A DNA stretch of 64,000 nt, from the NCBI RefSeq assembly GCF_042646605.1, contig NZ_JBHRUG010000027.1, forward strand, positions 1-64,000. The letters run 5' to 3'. This DNA is from Litchfieldella rifensis. GTDB taxonomy: Bacteria > Pseudomonadota > Gammaproteobacteria > Pseudomonadales > Halomonadaceae. This document shows positions 1 through 8,708 of this stretch, piece after piece. Position 1 is the first letter of the stretch; each line of letters starts with the position of its first letter. The notes under the pieces are model-generated. The model was not told where the DNA came from. It did no database searches and worked only from the letters and a program-made list of their open reading frames with translations. Both the position numbers and the translations under genes were made by a program.

Positions 1-102
1 CGAGCCAATCACGATGTTGAAACCATCGACTGGAGAGCCGTGTGCGGGAGAACCGCATGCACGGTTCGGAGGGCGGGGAGGCTATGCCTTCCCGACCCCT
101 AT
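1..102 (+). mobile_element. Group II intron, 3' end (domains V and VI), cut by window edge
   Basis: Positions 35-68 fold as a group II intron domain V: a GAGCCGTG/CACGGTTC stem, a short internal bulge and a GCGG-GAGA-CCGC cap. It is followed by a G-rich/C-rich domain VI helix (about 69-100) and the usual terminal AY dinucleotide (A101, T102). The spacing and the AGCCG start of domain V are typical of bacterial group II introns. The intron-encoded reverse transcriptase, if present, lies upstream of the window. The exact exon junction is inferred. Confidence 0.85.
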
Positions 103-104
103 CC

Positions 105-509
105 AGAAGATGGGGCATCGTCATCCTGTAGAAGCGCCCGTGGGTGCGATGGGTGAGCCACCCAAGCCGGCCTGCGGCCGGATCGCCGCCACGGTGGCTC
201 CTACAAGAAGATGGGGCATCGTCATCCTGTAGAAGCGCCCGTGGGCGCGATGGATGGGCCACCCAAGCCGGCCTGCCGGCCGGATCGCCGCCACGGCGGC
301 TCCTACCAGAAGATGGGGCATCGTCATCCTGTAGAAGCGCCCGTGGGCGCGATGGATGGGCCACCCAAGCCGGCCTGCCGGCCGGATCGCCACCACGGTG
401 GCTCCTACCAGAAGATGGGGCATCGTCATCCTGGAAGCGCCCGTGGGCGCGATGGATGGGCCACCCAAGCCGGCCTGCCGGCCGGATCGCCGCCACGGCG
501 GCTCCTACA
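105..509. repeat. Four tandem ~102-bp REP-like repeats
   Basis: Four head-to-tail units begin at 105, 206, 308 and 410, each opening with AGAAGATGGGGCATCGTCAT (fourth ends near 509). Each unit carries nested palindromes (GGCCGGC-type, GCCGCC/GGCGGC, GCGCCCGTGGGCGC) typical of REP/BIME extragenic repeats. They directly follow the intron 3' end. Open reading frames through the repeats are a by-product of repeat periodicity and are not called as genes. Confidence 0.9.
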
Positions 510-532
510 AGAACATGGCTAGCTTCTACGCT

Positions 533-697
533 CTAAGCACTCAACCGCTTGAAGCCGTTCAACAACACAGGCATGTGCAGCCAATAGGCGAGGCCGCCAC
601 CGCCGATGCCCAGTGCCAGCGTCGGCAGGAACCTGCCCTTTGCGATCATCCGCTTCCCGACGGTGCTGCTCAAGATGTCATATCCCCGGTGAAACAT
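533..697 (-). pseudogene. Short membrane-protein remnant, possibly AbrB-family
   Basis: A 54-codon frame downstream of tctA encodes one hydrophobic Gly-rich helix followed by a Trp-Leu-x-x-Pro stretch, resembling a helix of AbrB-family transporters. It stops just before the tandem repeats, so it may be a gene truncated by the intron/repeat insertion. The identification is tentative; it could also be non-coding sequence. Confidence 0.3.
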
Positions 698-744
698 GAG
701 TGCCCGCTGTGAGGCCACAGCGGGCTCGCGAGGAATGAACGCTA

Positions 745-2274
745 TCAGTCGTCCTCGACCTGCTCCAGGGGCTTGCCGCTGGGTTGCAGCTTCGACAACA
801 GCTTGGGCAGCAGCCAGGGCAGTATCAGCAGTGCCGCGGCGGCGATCCACAAGCCGAGCGAGATGCCCGAGCGCCACAGGATCTCCACGTCGCCGCCACT
901 GATCGACAGGGCACGACGCAGGTTCTGCTCCATCAACCCGCCGAGCACGTAGCCGAGGATCACCGGGGCCAGCGAGAAGCCCAGCTTGCGCAGCAGGTAG
1001 CCGAACACGCCGATAATCAGCATCAGGTAGATGGCGGTCAGGTCGGAGTGAAGCTGATAGACCCCCACGAAGGCCAGGATGGCGATACCCGGCACCAGCA
1101 CCCAGCGCGGGATGGTCAGCACCCGGGCGAACACCCCGGCGAGCGGCAGGTTCAGCGCCAGCAGCACCAGGTTGCCGATGTACAGTGAAGCGATCAGGCC
1201 GCCGGCCACTTCGGGGCGCTCGCTGAACATCATCGGCCCCGGGGTGATGTTGTAGAGCATCAGTGCGCCGAGCAGCACGGCGGTGGTGCCGGAGCCGGGA
1301 ATGCCCAGCGTCAGCATCGGCACGAACGAGCCCGCCGCCGCGGCGTTATTGGCCGCTTCCGGCGCCGCCAGGCCACGCATGTCGCCGGTACCGAAGGTGC
1401 CTTCCTTGTCGGAGAGGCGCTTTTCGGTGGTGTAGGACACCGCACCGGCCACCGAGGCCCCGGTCCCGGGCAGCACGCCGATGATGAAGCCGATCAGCCC
1501 CGAACGCAGCATGGCGCCCTTGCAGTACAGCACTTCCTTGAGGCTGATGAACACCCGCCCCAGTGGCGGAATGTCGCCGTCGGCATCCTTGCGGTTGGCG
1601 TGCTCGAGCATCAGCAGGATCTCGCTGATCGCGAACAGCCCGATGATCATCACCACGAAGTCGATGCCATCGTAGAGTTCGGGCATGCCGAAGGTATAGC
1701 GCAACACCCCGGTGCCGGAATCGATGCCAACGGTGCCGATCAGTACCCCGAGCACCGCGCCGATGGCGGTCTTGGTCGGATCCTTGCCCATCATCACCGA
1801 CATCGAGGCGAAGGCGAACACCATCAGGGCGAAGAATTCGGCAGGGCCGAACATCACCGCGACCTCGGCCAGCAGCGGCGCGAACAGCGTCAGGCCGAGA
1901 ATGGCGATGGTCGCACCGACGAAGGAGCTGACCGCCGACAGGCCCAATGCCGGGCCGGCGAGTCCCTTCTTGGCCAGCGGATGACCGTCGAGAGTGGTCA
2001 TGACCGCGCCGGCGTCGCCGGGCACGTTGAGCAGGATACTCGACATGCGCCCGCCGTATTCGGCGCCGGTATAGATGCCGGCAAGCAGGATCAATGCCGA
2101 TTCGGCTGGCAGGCCCAGGGTGTAGGCCAGCGGCATGAGAATGGCGATACCGTTGATCGGGCCGATGCCCGGCAGGGCGCCGAACAGCGTGCCGAGCAGG
2201 GCGCCGAGAAAGGCCAGCCCAAGATTCAGCGGGCTCAGCGCGACGCCAAAGCCTTGGATCAGGAAATCGAACAT
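745..2274 (-). CDS. tctA: Tripartite tricarboxylate transporter, large permease TctA
   Basis: 509 residues, the usual length for TctA. The large inner-membrane subunit of a TTT-family secondary transporter that imports citrate-like acids with sodium or proton. About 12 hydrophobic segments are visible, with the Gly-rich family signature near residues 25-45 (G-x-L-PGIGPING) and a second PGTGASVAGAVSY loop in the C-terminal half, the repeated motif of this fold. Last gene of tctCBA; it begins 12 bases after tctB ends. The substrate is inferred from the family and from neighbouring tctDE, not from the sequence. Confidence 0.95.
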   Translation of the reverse strand: MFDFLIQGFGVALSPLNLGLAFLGALLGTLFGALPGIGPINGIAILMPLAYTLGLPAESALILLAGIYTGAEYGGRMSSILLNVPGDAGAVMTTLDGHPLAKKGLAGPALGLSAVSSFVGATIAILGLTLFAPLLAEVAVMFGPAEFFALMVFAFASMSVMMGKDPTKTAIGAVLGVLIGTVGIDSGTGVLRYTFGMPELYDGIDFVVMIIGLFAISEILLMLEHANRKDADGDIPPLGRVFISLKEVLYCKGAMLRSGLIGFIIGVLPGTGASVAGAVSYTTEKRLSDKEGTFGTGDMRGLAAPEAANNAAAAGSFVPMLTLGIPGSGTTAVLLGALMLYNITPGPMMFSERPEVAGGLIASLYIGNLVLLALNLPLAGVFARVLTIPRWVLVPGIAILAFVGVYQLHSDLTAIYLMLIIGVFGYLLRKLGFSLAPVILGYVLGGLMEQNLRRALSISGGDVEILWRSGISLGLWIAAAALLILPWLLPKLLSKLQPSGKPLEQVEDD

Positions 2275-2286
2275 GATGGCGTACCT

Positions 2287-2736
2287 CTAGACCAAGGAGC
2301 TCAGCCAATGGCCACTAGGGAGGGAAATCCCCAACCCATGGGTGAACAGGAAGTAGCTGCCCATGGCCATCAACACGCCAGTCAGCAGCGCCTTGCCCCA
2401 GGAAGCGGCAAAGATTCGCGCCAGGGCGACGATCGCCAGCAGCGAAGTGGCAGCGAAACCGAGCCGTGTGAACAGCAGCGCATAGACCAGCAGCACGCCG
2501 AGCACCGCCAGCAGCTTCACGGCCAGGGCGCGGTCGGGCCAGTGGCCGTTGGCGCCGGGCTTGAATACCAGTACCAGCGACAGGGCGGCGAGCAGGATGG
2601 CCAGGATCAGCGGAAAGGCCTTGGGCCCCACGGGATCGTAGCTGAAGGGCACCTCCAGCCTGAGGGCCTGGACGGCGACGAACGCCGCCAGACCGATCAG
2701 GAAGACGCCCAGCCATCGGTCGGCGGCAAGCTTCAT
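2287..2736 (-). CDS. tctB: Tripartite tricarboxylate transporter, small subunit TctB
   Basis: 149 residues with four hydrophobic segments and a short acidic loop, the standard TctB layout. It is the small membrane subunit that pairs with TctA; sequence conservation in the family is poor, so the call rests on size, topology and its place between tctC and tctA. Its ATG overlaps the stop of tctC by four bases, which implies translational coupling. Confidence 0.9.
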   Translation of the reverse strand: MKLAADRWLGVFLIGLAAFVAVQALRLEVPFSYDPVGPKAFPLILAILLAALSLVLVFKPGANGHWPDRALAVKLLAVLGVLLVYALLFTRLGFAATSLLAIVALARIFAASWGKALLTGVLMAMGSYFLFTHGLGISLPSGHWLSSLV

Positions 2737-3719
2737 TGGCTCAGACCCACTTCTTCGGCCAGCGACTTGAATTCACCGACCTGCTCCTGGACGTAGCCGT
2801 CGAAGTCGGGCCCGAAGCGCGACATCGGGAACAGCCCACGGGCCTCGCGCAGTTCGGCGAACTTGGGATCCTCGGACAGCGCGGTGAAGCGTTCGACCCA
2901 AGAGTAATAGGCCTCGTCGTCAACCTCGGGGCCCATGTAATAGCCGCGCCAGATCGGCCACTGCACGTCGTAACCCTGCTCGGCGGCGGTGGGAATCTCG
3001 GCGTAGGGCCCGTTCATGCGCTCTTCGGAGAGTGCCGCCAGCACGCGGATCTTGCCGCTTTCGAGCTGCGACTTGAGCTCGGAAAGGTCGCCGGTGAAGA
3101 CCTGGATATGGTCGCCGAGCAGTGCCGCCAGCGCTTCACCGCCACCCTCGAAGGCGACATAACGCAGGCTCTTCGGTGAGATGTCGGCGGCCTTGGCGGT
3201 CAGCGCCGCCTTCATCCAGTCCTGGCTGCCGATCGTGCCGCCGGCGCCGAAGGCGATCTCGCCCGGGTTGTCGCGCAGGTCGGCCATCAACTCGTCGAGG
3301 TTCTGCCAGGGCGCGTCGGCGTTGACCACGATGGCGCCATAGTCGACCCCCAGCGCACCCAGCCAGCGCACTTCCGTGGCGTCGTACTGGCCGAACTTGC
3401 CCAGTGCCAGGTTGACCGCCGCGCCGGTGCTGGCCGCCACGATCAGGTTGGGGTCGTCGGTGCGTACGCCGTTGACATGGTTGTAGGCCACGGCGCCGAT
3501 GCCGCCCGGCATGTAGCTGACGGCCATCGGCTTGTCGATCAGCCCGGTTTCCTGCAGGCCATTGGCCGCCAGGCGACAGGTCAGGTCGTAGCCACCACCG
3601 GGCTTGGCCGGGGCGATACACTCGGTGGCATCGGATTGGGCCTGGGCACCGCCGGCGAGCAGCAAGCTGCCCAGCAGGGCCAGCCCGGAGCAGTGACGGA
3701 AAGCCTTGTTGATCTTCAT
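2733..3719 (-). CDS. tctC: Tripartite tricarboxylate transporter, periplasmic binding protein TctC
   Basis: 328 residues from the ATG at 3719. A signal peptide with basic start, Leu/Ala core and AQA cleavage site is evident, and the mature protein has the TctC/BugT fold signature (CIAPAKPGGGYD, then VSYMPGG and the GSQDW loop). It captures the carboxylate in the periplasm and hands it to TctAB. A longer in-frame start at 3791 is possible but would place extra residues before the signal peptide. First gene of tctCBA and divergent from tctD, so the 142-bp gap probably holds the TctD-controlled promoter. Confidence 0.93.
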   Translation of the reverse strand: MKINKAFRHCSGLALLGSLLLAGGAQAQSDATECIAPAKPGGGYDLTCRLAANGLQETGLIDKPMAVSYMPGGIGAVAYNHVNGVRTDDPNLIVAASTGAAVNLALGKFGQYDATEVRWLGALGVDYGAIVVNADAPWQNLDELMADLRDNPGEIAFGAGGTIGSQDWMKAALTAKAADISPKSLRYVAFEGGGEALAALLGDHIQVFTGDLSELKSQLESGKIRVLAALSEERMNGPYAEIPTAAEQGYDVQWPIWRGYYMGPEVDDEAYYSWVERFTALSEDPKFAELREARGLFPMSRFGPDFDGYVQEQVGEFKSLAEEVGLSQ

Positions 3720-3861
3720 GGCGAACTCCTGTTCTCTTGTTCTGGTGTCGCGGAGAGGGATTTCCCCGCCTGCCATCGCGGTGGATGACACAACCGCATG
3801 CTAGGCGCGCAACCTTTCACCAACCTGTCATCTCGTCACCACTCCATGAGACTTTGGTCGT

Positions 3862-4527
3862 ATGCGTCTGCTCGTCGTCGAAGATGATCCGCTGATTGCC
3901 CGCTCGCTGAACCAGGCCCTGACCCCGCTGGGCAATACGGTGGAAGCGTTCACGCGCTATGCCGAGGCCAGCGCGGCGTTGCGTCACGACCGCTTCGACT
4001 TGATCCTGCTCGACCTGGGGTTGCCCGACGGCGACGGGCTGACGCTACTCGGCGAACTGCGCGAGCGCGGCGACACCACGCCGGTCCTGATCCTCACCGC
4101 CCGCGATGGCATCGACGACCGGGTGCGCGGGCTCGACCTGGGCGCCGACGACTACCTCGCCAAGCCGTTCTCGCTCGCCGAACTCGAAGCGCGGGTACGC
4201 GCCCTGTTGCGGCGCAGCCAGCAGCGCACCGACAACCGCCTGAGCCTCGGTGCGCTGTGCTTCGACCCGGCCTCGGGCGTTGCCACGCTGAACGGCGAGG
4301 CGCTCGACCTGCCGCGTCGCGAACTGCGCCTGCTGGAAGGGTTGTTGCTGCATGCCGGCAGCATCACCCCGCGCGAGATGCTCGAGAACCGGCTGTTCGG
4401 CTTCGGCGACGTCGGTTCCAACGCCCTGGAGGTCTATGTCAGCCGCCTGCGCAAGCGGCTGCAGGGCAGCGGGTTGCGCATCCGTACCTTCCGTGGCCTG
4501 GGCTACCGGCTCGAGGAAGAGCGGTAG
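3862..4527 (+). CDS. tctD: Response regulator TctD (OmpR family)
   Basis: 221 residues. Receiver domain 1-115 with acidic pair D8/D9, phospho-acceptor D51, T79 and K101; C-terminal winged helix (about 125-220) of OmpR/PhoB type ending in the YRLEEE tail. Divergent from tctCBA and overlapping tctE by one base, the arrangement seen in known tricarboxylate systems, so it probably activates tctCBA when citrate-like acids are present. Confidence 0.92.
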   Translation: MRLLVVEDDPLIARSLNQALTPLGNTVEAFTRYAEASAALRHDRFDLILLDLGLPDGDGLTLLGELRERGDTTPVLILTARDGIDDRVRGLDLGADDYLAKPFSLAELEARVRALLRRSQQRTDNRLSLGALCFDPASGVATLNGEALDLPRRELRLLEGLLLHAGSITPREMLENRLFGFGDVGSNALEVYVSRLRKRLQGSGLRIRTFRGLGYRLEEER

Positions 4528-5921
4528 TGATCGAGGTCGACGGCACCCTCAAATCGCGCTTGGCGGTGTGGCTGCTGGTCACCGTGAGCGCACTGGGCGC
4601 GCTGCTGTTGATCGAGGCCTATTCCAGCTCGCAACGCGCCGCCGAGCGTGCCTACGACAGCCAGCTCGAATCGGCGGCGTTGACCATCGCCGAGGCCGTG
4701 CAGTGGCAGGAAGGGCAGCCGGTGGTGGAAATTCCCGCCGCGGCGCTGCAGATCCTCGCCACCCGCCATCAGGAACGGGTCTTCTACGCCGTGCTCGATG
4801 CCGACGGGCAGCGGGTCTCGGCCAACCTGGATTTCCCCATTCCGGCCGACTGGCGCCAGCAAGTCGACGAGCAGCCGATGTGGACGGATGCCGACAACCT
4901 CGGCGCCGGCTGGCGCCTGCACGGGCGGGAGTTCGACTCGGCCGGATGGGAAAGCCAGGACCCGGTGCAGATCTGGGTCGGCCACACCCTGGCCGGGCGC
5001 CAGGCATTGACCGATGAACTGTTTGAACGGGCGGTGACCCGCTTCCTGGTCATGGTGCTGGTGGCCGGGCTGTTGATGCTGTTGGCGATGCGTGTGGCGC
5101 TGAAACCCATGCGCCGCCTGCGCCAACTGCTGCGTCAGCGCGAGGCCGACGACATGCGCCCGTTCGATGCGCGGGTGCCGGAGGAACTGCGCGAACTGGC
5201 CGAGACCCTCGACACCCTGTTCGCCCGCCAGCGCGAGAGCCGCGATGCGCTGTTGCGCTTCACCGCCGATGCCAGCCACCAGCTCAAGACCCCGCTGGCT
5301 GGGCTGCAGAGCACCAGCGAACTGGCGCTGAAGAGCCATCAGCCCGACGAATGGCGCCGGGCATTGGTGGCGGTCCATGACGGGGCCGAGCGCACCAGCC
5401 GCCTGGCGAACCAGCTGTTGAGCCTGGCGCGGCTGCGCCACGTCGTCGATGGCCGCGAGATGAGCCGGCTCGACCTGGGCGCGCTGTTGCGCGAGACGCT
5501 GTTCGACTGGGCCGGGCGCGATGTCGCCCAGGACCACGACCTGGGGCTGGCCGAACTACCCGACACGCCGCTGTTCATCCATGGCGAGCCCTGGGCGCTG
5601 CGCGAACTGCTCGGCAACCTGATCGACAACGCCCTGCGCTACACGCCGCCAGGTAGCATGATCACCCTGGGCCTGGTGCGACACGGCGACGAGGTGGAAC
5701 TGTTCATCGAAGACGACGGCCCCGGCGTCGCCCCCGAAGTGCTAGCGCGCCTGCACCATCCCTTCGAGCGCGGCGGACGCCAGGACACCCACGGCTCCGG
5801 CCTGGGACTGGCGATCGTCGACTCCATCGCCCGGCGTCACGATGCCCGCCTGAACGTGGCACCGCACACGCCGTGCGGGCTGAGGGTCAGTCTGTATTTT
5901 CCCCTGGAGAACACGCCATGA
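4527..5921 (+). CDS. tctE: Sensor histidine kinase TctE
   Basis: 464 residues from a GTG that overlaps the tctD stop (TAGTG). Two transmembrane segments (about 11-30 and 171-190) flank a periplasmic sensor domain. Then HAMP-like linker, phospho-acceptor H251 in the DASHQLKTPLAG motif, N-box (NLIDNALRYTPPG), and G-boxes DDGPGV and GSGLGLAIV of the ATPase domain. The reading frame extends upstream of 4527 inside tctD, but that part is out of frame with tctD and is not coding. It is the partner kinase of TctD. Confidence 0.93.
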   Translation: MIEVDGTLKSRLAVWLLVTVSALGALLLIEAYSSSQRAAERAYDSQLESAALTIAEAVQWQEGQPVVEIPAAALQILATRHQERVFYAVLDADGQRVSANLDFPIPADWRQQVDEQPMWTDADNLGAGWRLHGREFDSAGWESQDPVQIWVGHTLAGRQALTDELFERAVTRFLVMVLVAGLLMLLAMRVALKPMRRLRQLLRQREADDMRPFDARVPEELRELAETLDTLFARQRESRDALLRFTADASHQLKTPLAGLQSTSELALKSHQPDEWRRALVAVHDGAERTSRLANQLLSLARLRHVVDGREMSRLDLGALLRETLFDWAGRDVAQDHDLGLAELPDTPLFIHGEPWALRELLGNLIDNALRYTPPGSMITLGLVRHGDEVELFIEDDGPGVAPEVLARLHHPFERGGRQDTHGSGLGLAIVDSIARRHDARLNVAPHTPCGLRVSLYFPLENTP

Positions 5922-6958
5922 TGTTTCGGCGCTTCCACGCATTCGCGCTTGCCGCTCTGTTGCTGGCGCCAGCGTCGGGCTGGGCCACGACGCCGCTGGT
6001 GGTCGAGGCGGCGCTCGACAAGGACGTGGTCGCGCCGCTGCTGGACGCCTTCGAGCAGGCGCATCCCGATATCGCCCTCGACTTCCGCGATCGCTCCACC
6101 CTGCAAGTCGACGAGCTCGTCGCCGAGGCCGACCCGGCGCCGGACGTGGTCATCAGCTCGGCCATGCCGTGGCAGATGGCACGCGTCAACGAAGGCTATG
6201 CGCGGCGCCTGGATTCGGCCGAAGCGCGTGGCTGGCCGGAGTGGGCCAAGTGGCGCGACGAGGTGTTCGGCTTTACCTTCGAGCCGATCGTCATGGCCTA
6301 CCGCCTCGACCTGTCGCGTCACATGATGCCACCAGCCACCCATGCCGACCTGCATACCCTGCTGACCGAACAGTTGGACCTGCTGCGCGGCCGGGTGACG
6401 ACCTATTCCCCCTTGCGCAGCGGCGTGGGTTACACCTTGTTCCAGCAGGATGCCCGCTATACCACGCGCTTCTGGGACCTGGTCGCCGCCATGGGCAATG
6501 CCGATGCCGTGCTGGAAGCCAACACCCGCGCCATGCTCGAGGGCATCAGCGAAGGACGCTACTGGCTCGGCTATAACCTGCTGGGTTCCTACGCCATGGT
6601 GTGGGCCCAGCAGCATCCCGAGGTGATCGTCCAGGTGCCCCAGGACTACTCGCTGGTGATGATGCGCATGGCCTTCATCCATCGTGACGCGCCGCACCCC
6701 GGCGCGGCGCGGGCGTTCCTCGACTTCCTGCTCAGCCGCGACGGCCAGCGGGTGATCGCCGGGGAAACGCCGCTGTTCAGCGTGCGCCCCGACGTGATCG
6801 GCCCCTACACGGCGCAGCGCCTGCGCGACCAGGTCGGCGAGCGCCTCTATCCCATTCCGCTCAATGCGTCGCTGCTGGCGTTCGTCGATCCGCAGCGCCG
6901 CGATGCGTTCATGGCGCGCTGGGCGCGTGAATTCGATAGAGCGAAAAGCGTCGAGTAG
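5918..6958 (+). CDS. Periplasmic ABC-type (Fe3+-like) substrate-binding protein
   Basis: 346 residues with a clear signal peptide (cleavage near SGWA) and the fold of type 2 iron/spermidine-like binding proteins: alternating hydrophobic strands, a PDVVISSAMPWQ segment and a YSPLRSGVGYTLF loop. Its ATG overlaps the tctE stop by four bases, so it is co-transcribed with tctDE. No permease or ATPase follows. This suggests a sensory role, presenting a ligand to TctE, as proposed for other tctDE-linked binding proteins; this is inference. Iron binding is not shown. Confidence 0.8.
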   Translation: MMFRRFHAFALAALLLAPASGWATTPLVVEAALDKDVVAPLLDAFEQAHPDIALDFRDRSTLQVDELVAEADPAPDVVISSAMPWQMARVNEGYARRLDSAEARGWPEWAKWRDEVFGFTFEPIVMAYRLDLSRHMMPPATHADLHTLLTEQLDLLRGRVTTYSPLRSGVGYTLFQQDARYTTRFWDLVAAMGNADAVLEANTRAMLEGISEGRYWLGYNLLGSYAMVWAQQHPEVIVQVPQDYSLVMMRMAFIHRDAPHPGAARAFLDFLLSRDGQRVIAGETPLFSVRPDVIGPYTAQRLRDQVGERLYPIPLNASLLAFVDPQRRDAFMARWAREFDRAKSVE

Positions 6959-6983
6959 GGCTAGCCTGCCGCGCATCACCACA

Positions 6984-7013
6984 TTGCCGCTCCCGCCTCC
7001 GGCACGTTATAAT
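6984..7013 (+). promoter_or_regulatory. Sigma-70 promoter of guaBA
   Basis: A perfect TATAAT at 7008-7013 and TTGCCG at 6984-6989 (4 of 6 to consensus) with an 18-base spacer. Transcription would start near 7020, leaving a ~50-base leader before guaB. Confidence 0.7.
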
Positions 7014-7068
7014 GGTTGATTAACTTCCTCACGCCCCGTCCTCCATCAGTTCAATGGGTGTTGCCGAT

Positions 7069-8538
7069 ATGTTACGTATGGCGCAAGAAGCTCTTACGTT
7101 CGATGACGTATTACTCGTTCCCGGCTATTCCGACGTTCTGCCCAAGGATGTCAGCCTCAAGTCCCGCCTGAGCCGCAATCTCGAACTCAACATCCCGCTC
7201 GTCTCGTCGGCCATGGATACCGTCACCGAAGCGCGCCTGGCGATCGCCATGGCCCAGGAAGGCGGCATTGGCATCATCCACAAGAACATGACCATCGCCG
7301 GCCAGGCCGCCGAGGTGCGCAAGGTCAAGAAGCACGAGAGCGTGATCGTCAAGGACCCGGTCACCGTGGGGCCCAAGGCCAAGCTGCAGGACCTGCTGGC
7401 GATGGCCGACGAATACGGCTACTCCGGCTTCCCGGTGGTCGAGGGCGAGACCCTGGTCGGCATCGTCACCGGTCGTGACATGCGCTTCCAGCCCGACCAC
7501 AGCGACAGCGTCGAAGCGATCATGACGCCGCGCGAGAAGCTGGTCACCGTGCCGGTCGGCACCCCGCTCGACGTGATCAAGGCCAAGCTGCAGGAAAACC
7601 GCATCGAGAAGATCCTGATCGTCGACGACAGCTTCCGCCTGCAGGGCCTGGTCACGGTGCGCGACATCGAGAAGGCCCGGACCTACCCCAACGCCGCCAA
7701 GGACAGCGACGGCCGCCTGCTGGTCGGCGCTGCGGTGGGCACCGGCCCCGAGACGCCCGAGCGCGTCGCGGCGCTGGTCGAAGCCGGGGTCGACGCCATC
7801 GTGGTCGATACCGCCCACGGCCACTCCAAGGGCGTGATCGACCGTGTGGCCTGGGTCAAGGAACACTTCCCCGACGTGCAGGTGATCGGCGGCAACATCG
7901 CCACCGCCGAAGCCGCCCGGGCGCTGGCCGAGGCCGGCGCCGACGGCGTCAAGGTCGGCATCGGCCCGGGTTCCATCTGCACCACCCGCGTGGTGGCCGG
8001 CGTCGGCGTGCCGCAGATTACCGCGGTCTCCAACGTCGCCGAGGCGCTCAAGGAGTACGACATTCCGCTGATCGCCGATGGCGGCGTGCGCTACTCCGGC
8101 GACCTGGCCAAGGCCATCGCCGCCGGCGCCAGCTGCGTGATGATCGGCGGCCTGCTGGCCGGCACCGAGGAAGCCCCGGGCGAGGTCGAGCTCTACCAGG
8201 GCCGTACCTACAAGGCCTACCGCGGCATGGGCTCGATGGGCGCCATGGCGCAGAGCCAGGGCTCCGCCGACCGCTATTTCCAGGACAAGAGCGAAGGCGC
8301 CGAGAAGCTGGTACCGGAAGGCATCGAAGGCCGCGTGCCCTACAAGGGCGTGATGAGTGCCATCGTCCACCAGTTGATGGGCGGCCTGCGCGCCTCGATG
8401 GGCTACACCGGCTGCCGCAGCATCCTGGAGATGCGCACCAAGCCCGAGTTCGTGCAGATCACCGGCGCCGGCTTCGCCGAGTCGCATGTTCACGACGTGC
8501 AGATTACGAAAGAAGCCCCCAACTATCGTGCGGGCTAA
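7069..8538 (+). CDS. guaB: Inosine-5'-monophosphate dehydrogenase
   Basis: 489 residues, the standard length. Oxidises IMP to XMP with NAD, the committed step to GMP. The catalytic loop GPGSICTTR places the nucleophile at C304; two CBS domains (about 90-205) interrupt the TIM barrel; the flap carries YRGMGSMGAM. The ATG at 7069 gives the canonical MLRMAQEALTFDD start; another ATG lies 15 bases upstream. First gene of guaBA. Confidence 0.97.
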   Translation: MLRMAQEALTFDDVLLVPGYSDVLPKDVSLKSRLSRNLELNIPLVSSAMDTVTEARLAIAMAQEGGIGIIHKNMTIAGQAAEVRKVKKHESVIVKDPVTVGPKAKLQDLLAMADEYGYSGFPVVEGETLVGIVTGRDMRFQPDHSDSVEAIMTPREKLVTVPVGTPLDVIKAKLQENRIEKILIVDDSFRLQGLVTVRDIEKARTYPNAAKDSDGRLLVGAAVGTGPETPERVAALVEAGVDAIVVDTAHGHSKGVIDRVAWVKEHFPDVQVIGGNIATAEAARALAEAGADGVKVGIGPGSICTTRVVAGVGVPQITAVSNVAEALKEYDIPLIADGGVRYSGDLAKAIAAGASCVMIGGLLAGTEEAPGEVELYQGRTYKAYRGMGSMGAMAQSQGSADRYFQDKSEGAEKLVPEGIEGRVPYKGVMSAIVHQLMGGLRASMGYTGCRSILEMRTKPEFVQITGAGFAESHVHDVQITKEAPNYRAG

Positions 8539-8541
8539 CCA

Positions 8542-8631
8542 GCGCCGCTGAGTTGGCGCCATGCGTTGTTGAAAACGGCCTCGACATGCTCATTGACACC
8601 CCACGTCAACTGCGCTGTCTCGGCCGTTTTC
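8542..8631 (+). promoter_or_regulatory. Inverted repeats between guaB and guaA
   Basis: The 170-bp spacer holds three stem-forming repeats: a GCGCC/GGCGC hairpin at 8542-8560, TTGAC/GTCAA at 8593-8609, and a perfect 10-bp GAAAACGGCC/GGCCGTTTTC pair (8571-8580 with 8622-8631) that encloses the second. They could be an attenuator or an RNA-processing stem tuning guaA against guaB. No function is established. Confidence 0.5.
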
Positions 8632-8708
8632 GCCTAGCCTGACGCTCAACCAGCGATGCTGGACCGTTTACACCGCTTTTGGACTAGGCCTGCTGCCGAG
8701 AGATTTCC

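Noticed and set aside
105..509. CRISPR array
   Set aside because: The units are ~102 bp, contiguous and nearly identical throughout with no variable spacers, and no cas genes are present.
1600..2796. 398-codon open frame antisense to tctA/tctB
   Set aside because: Composition dominated by Q, G, H and E, an antisense artefact, and it crosses two clear genes.
7111..8562. 483-codon open frame antisense to guaB
   Set aside because: High-GC shadow of a strongly conserved gene; the translation has no domain and no ribosome-binding site.
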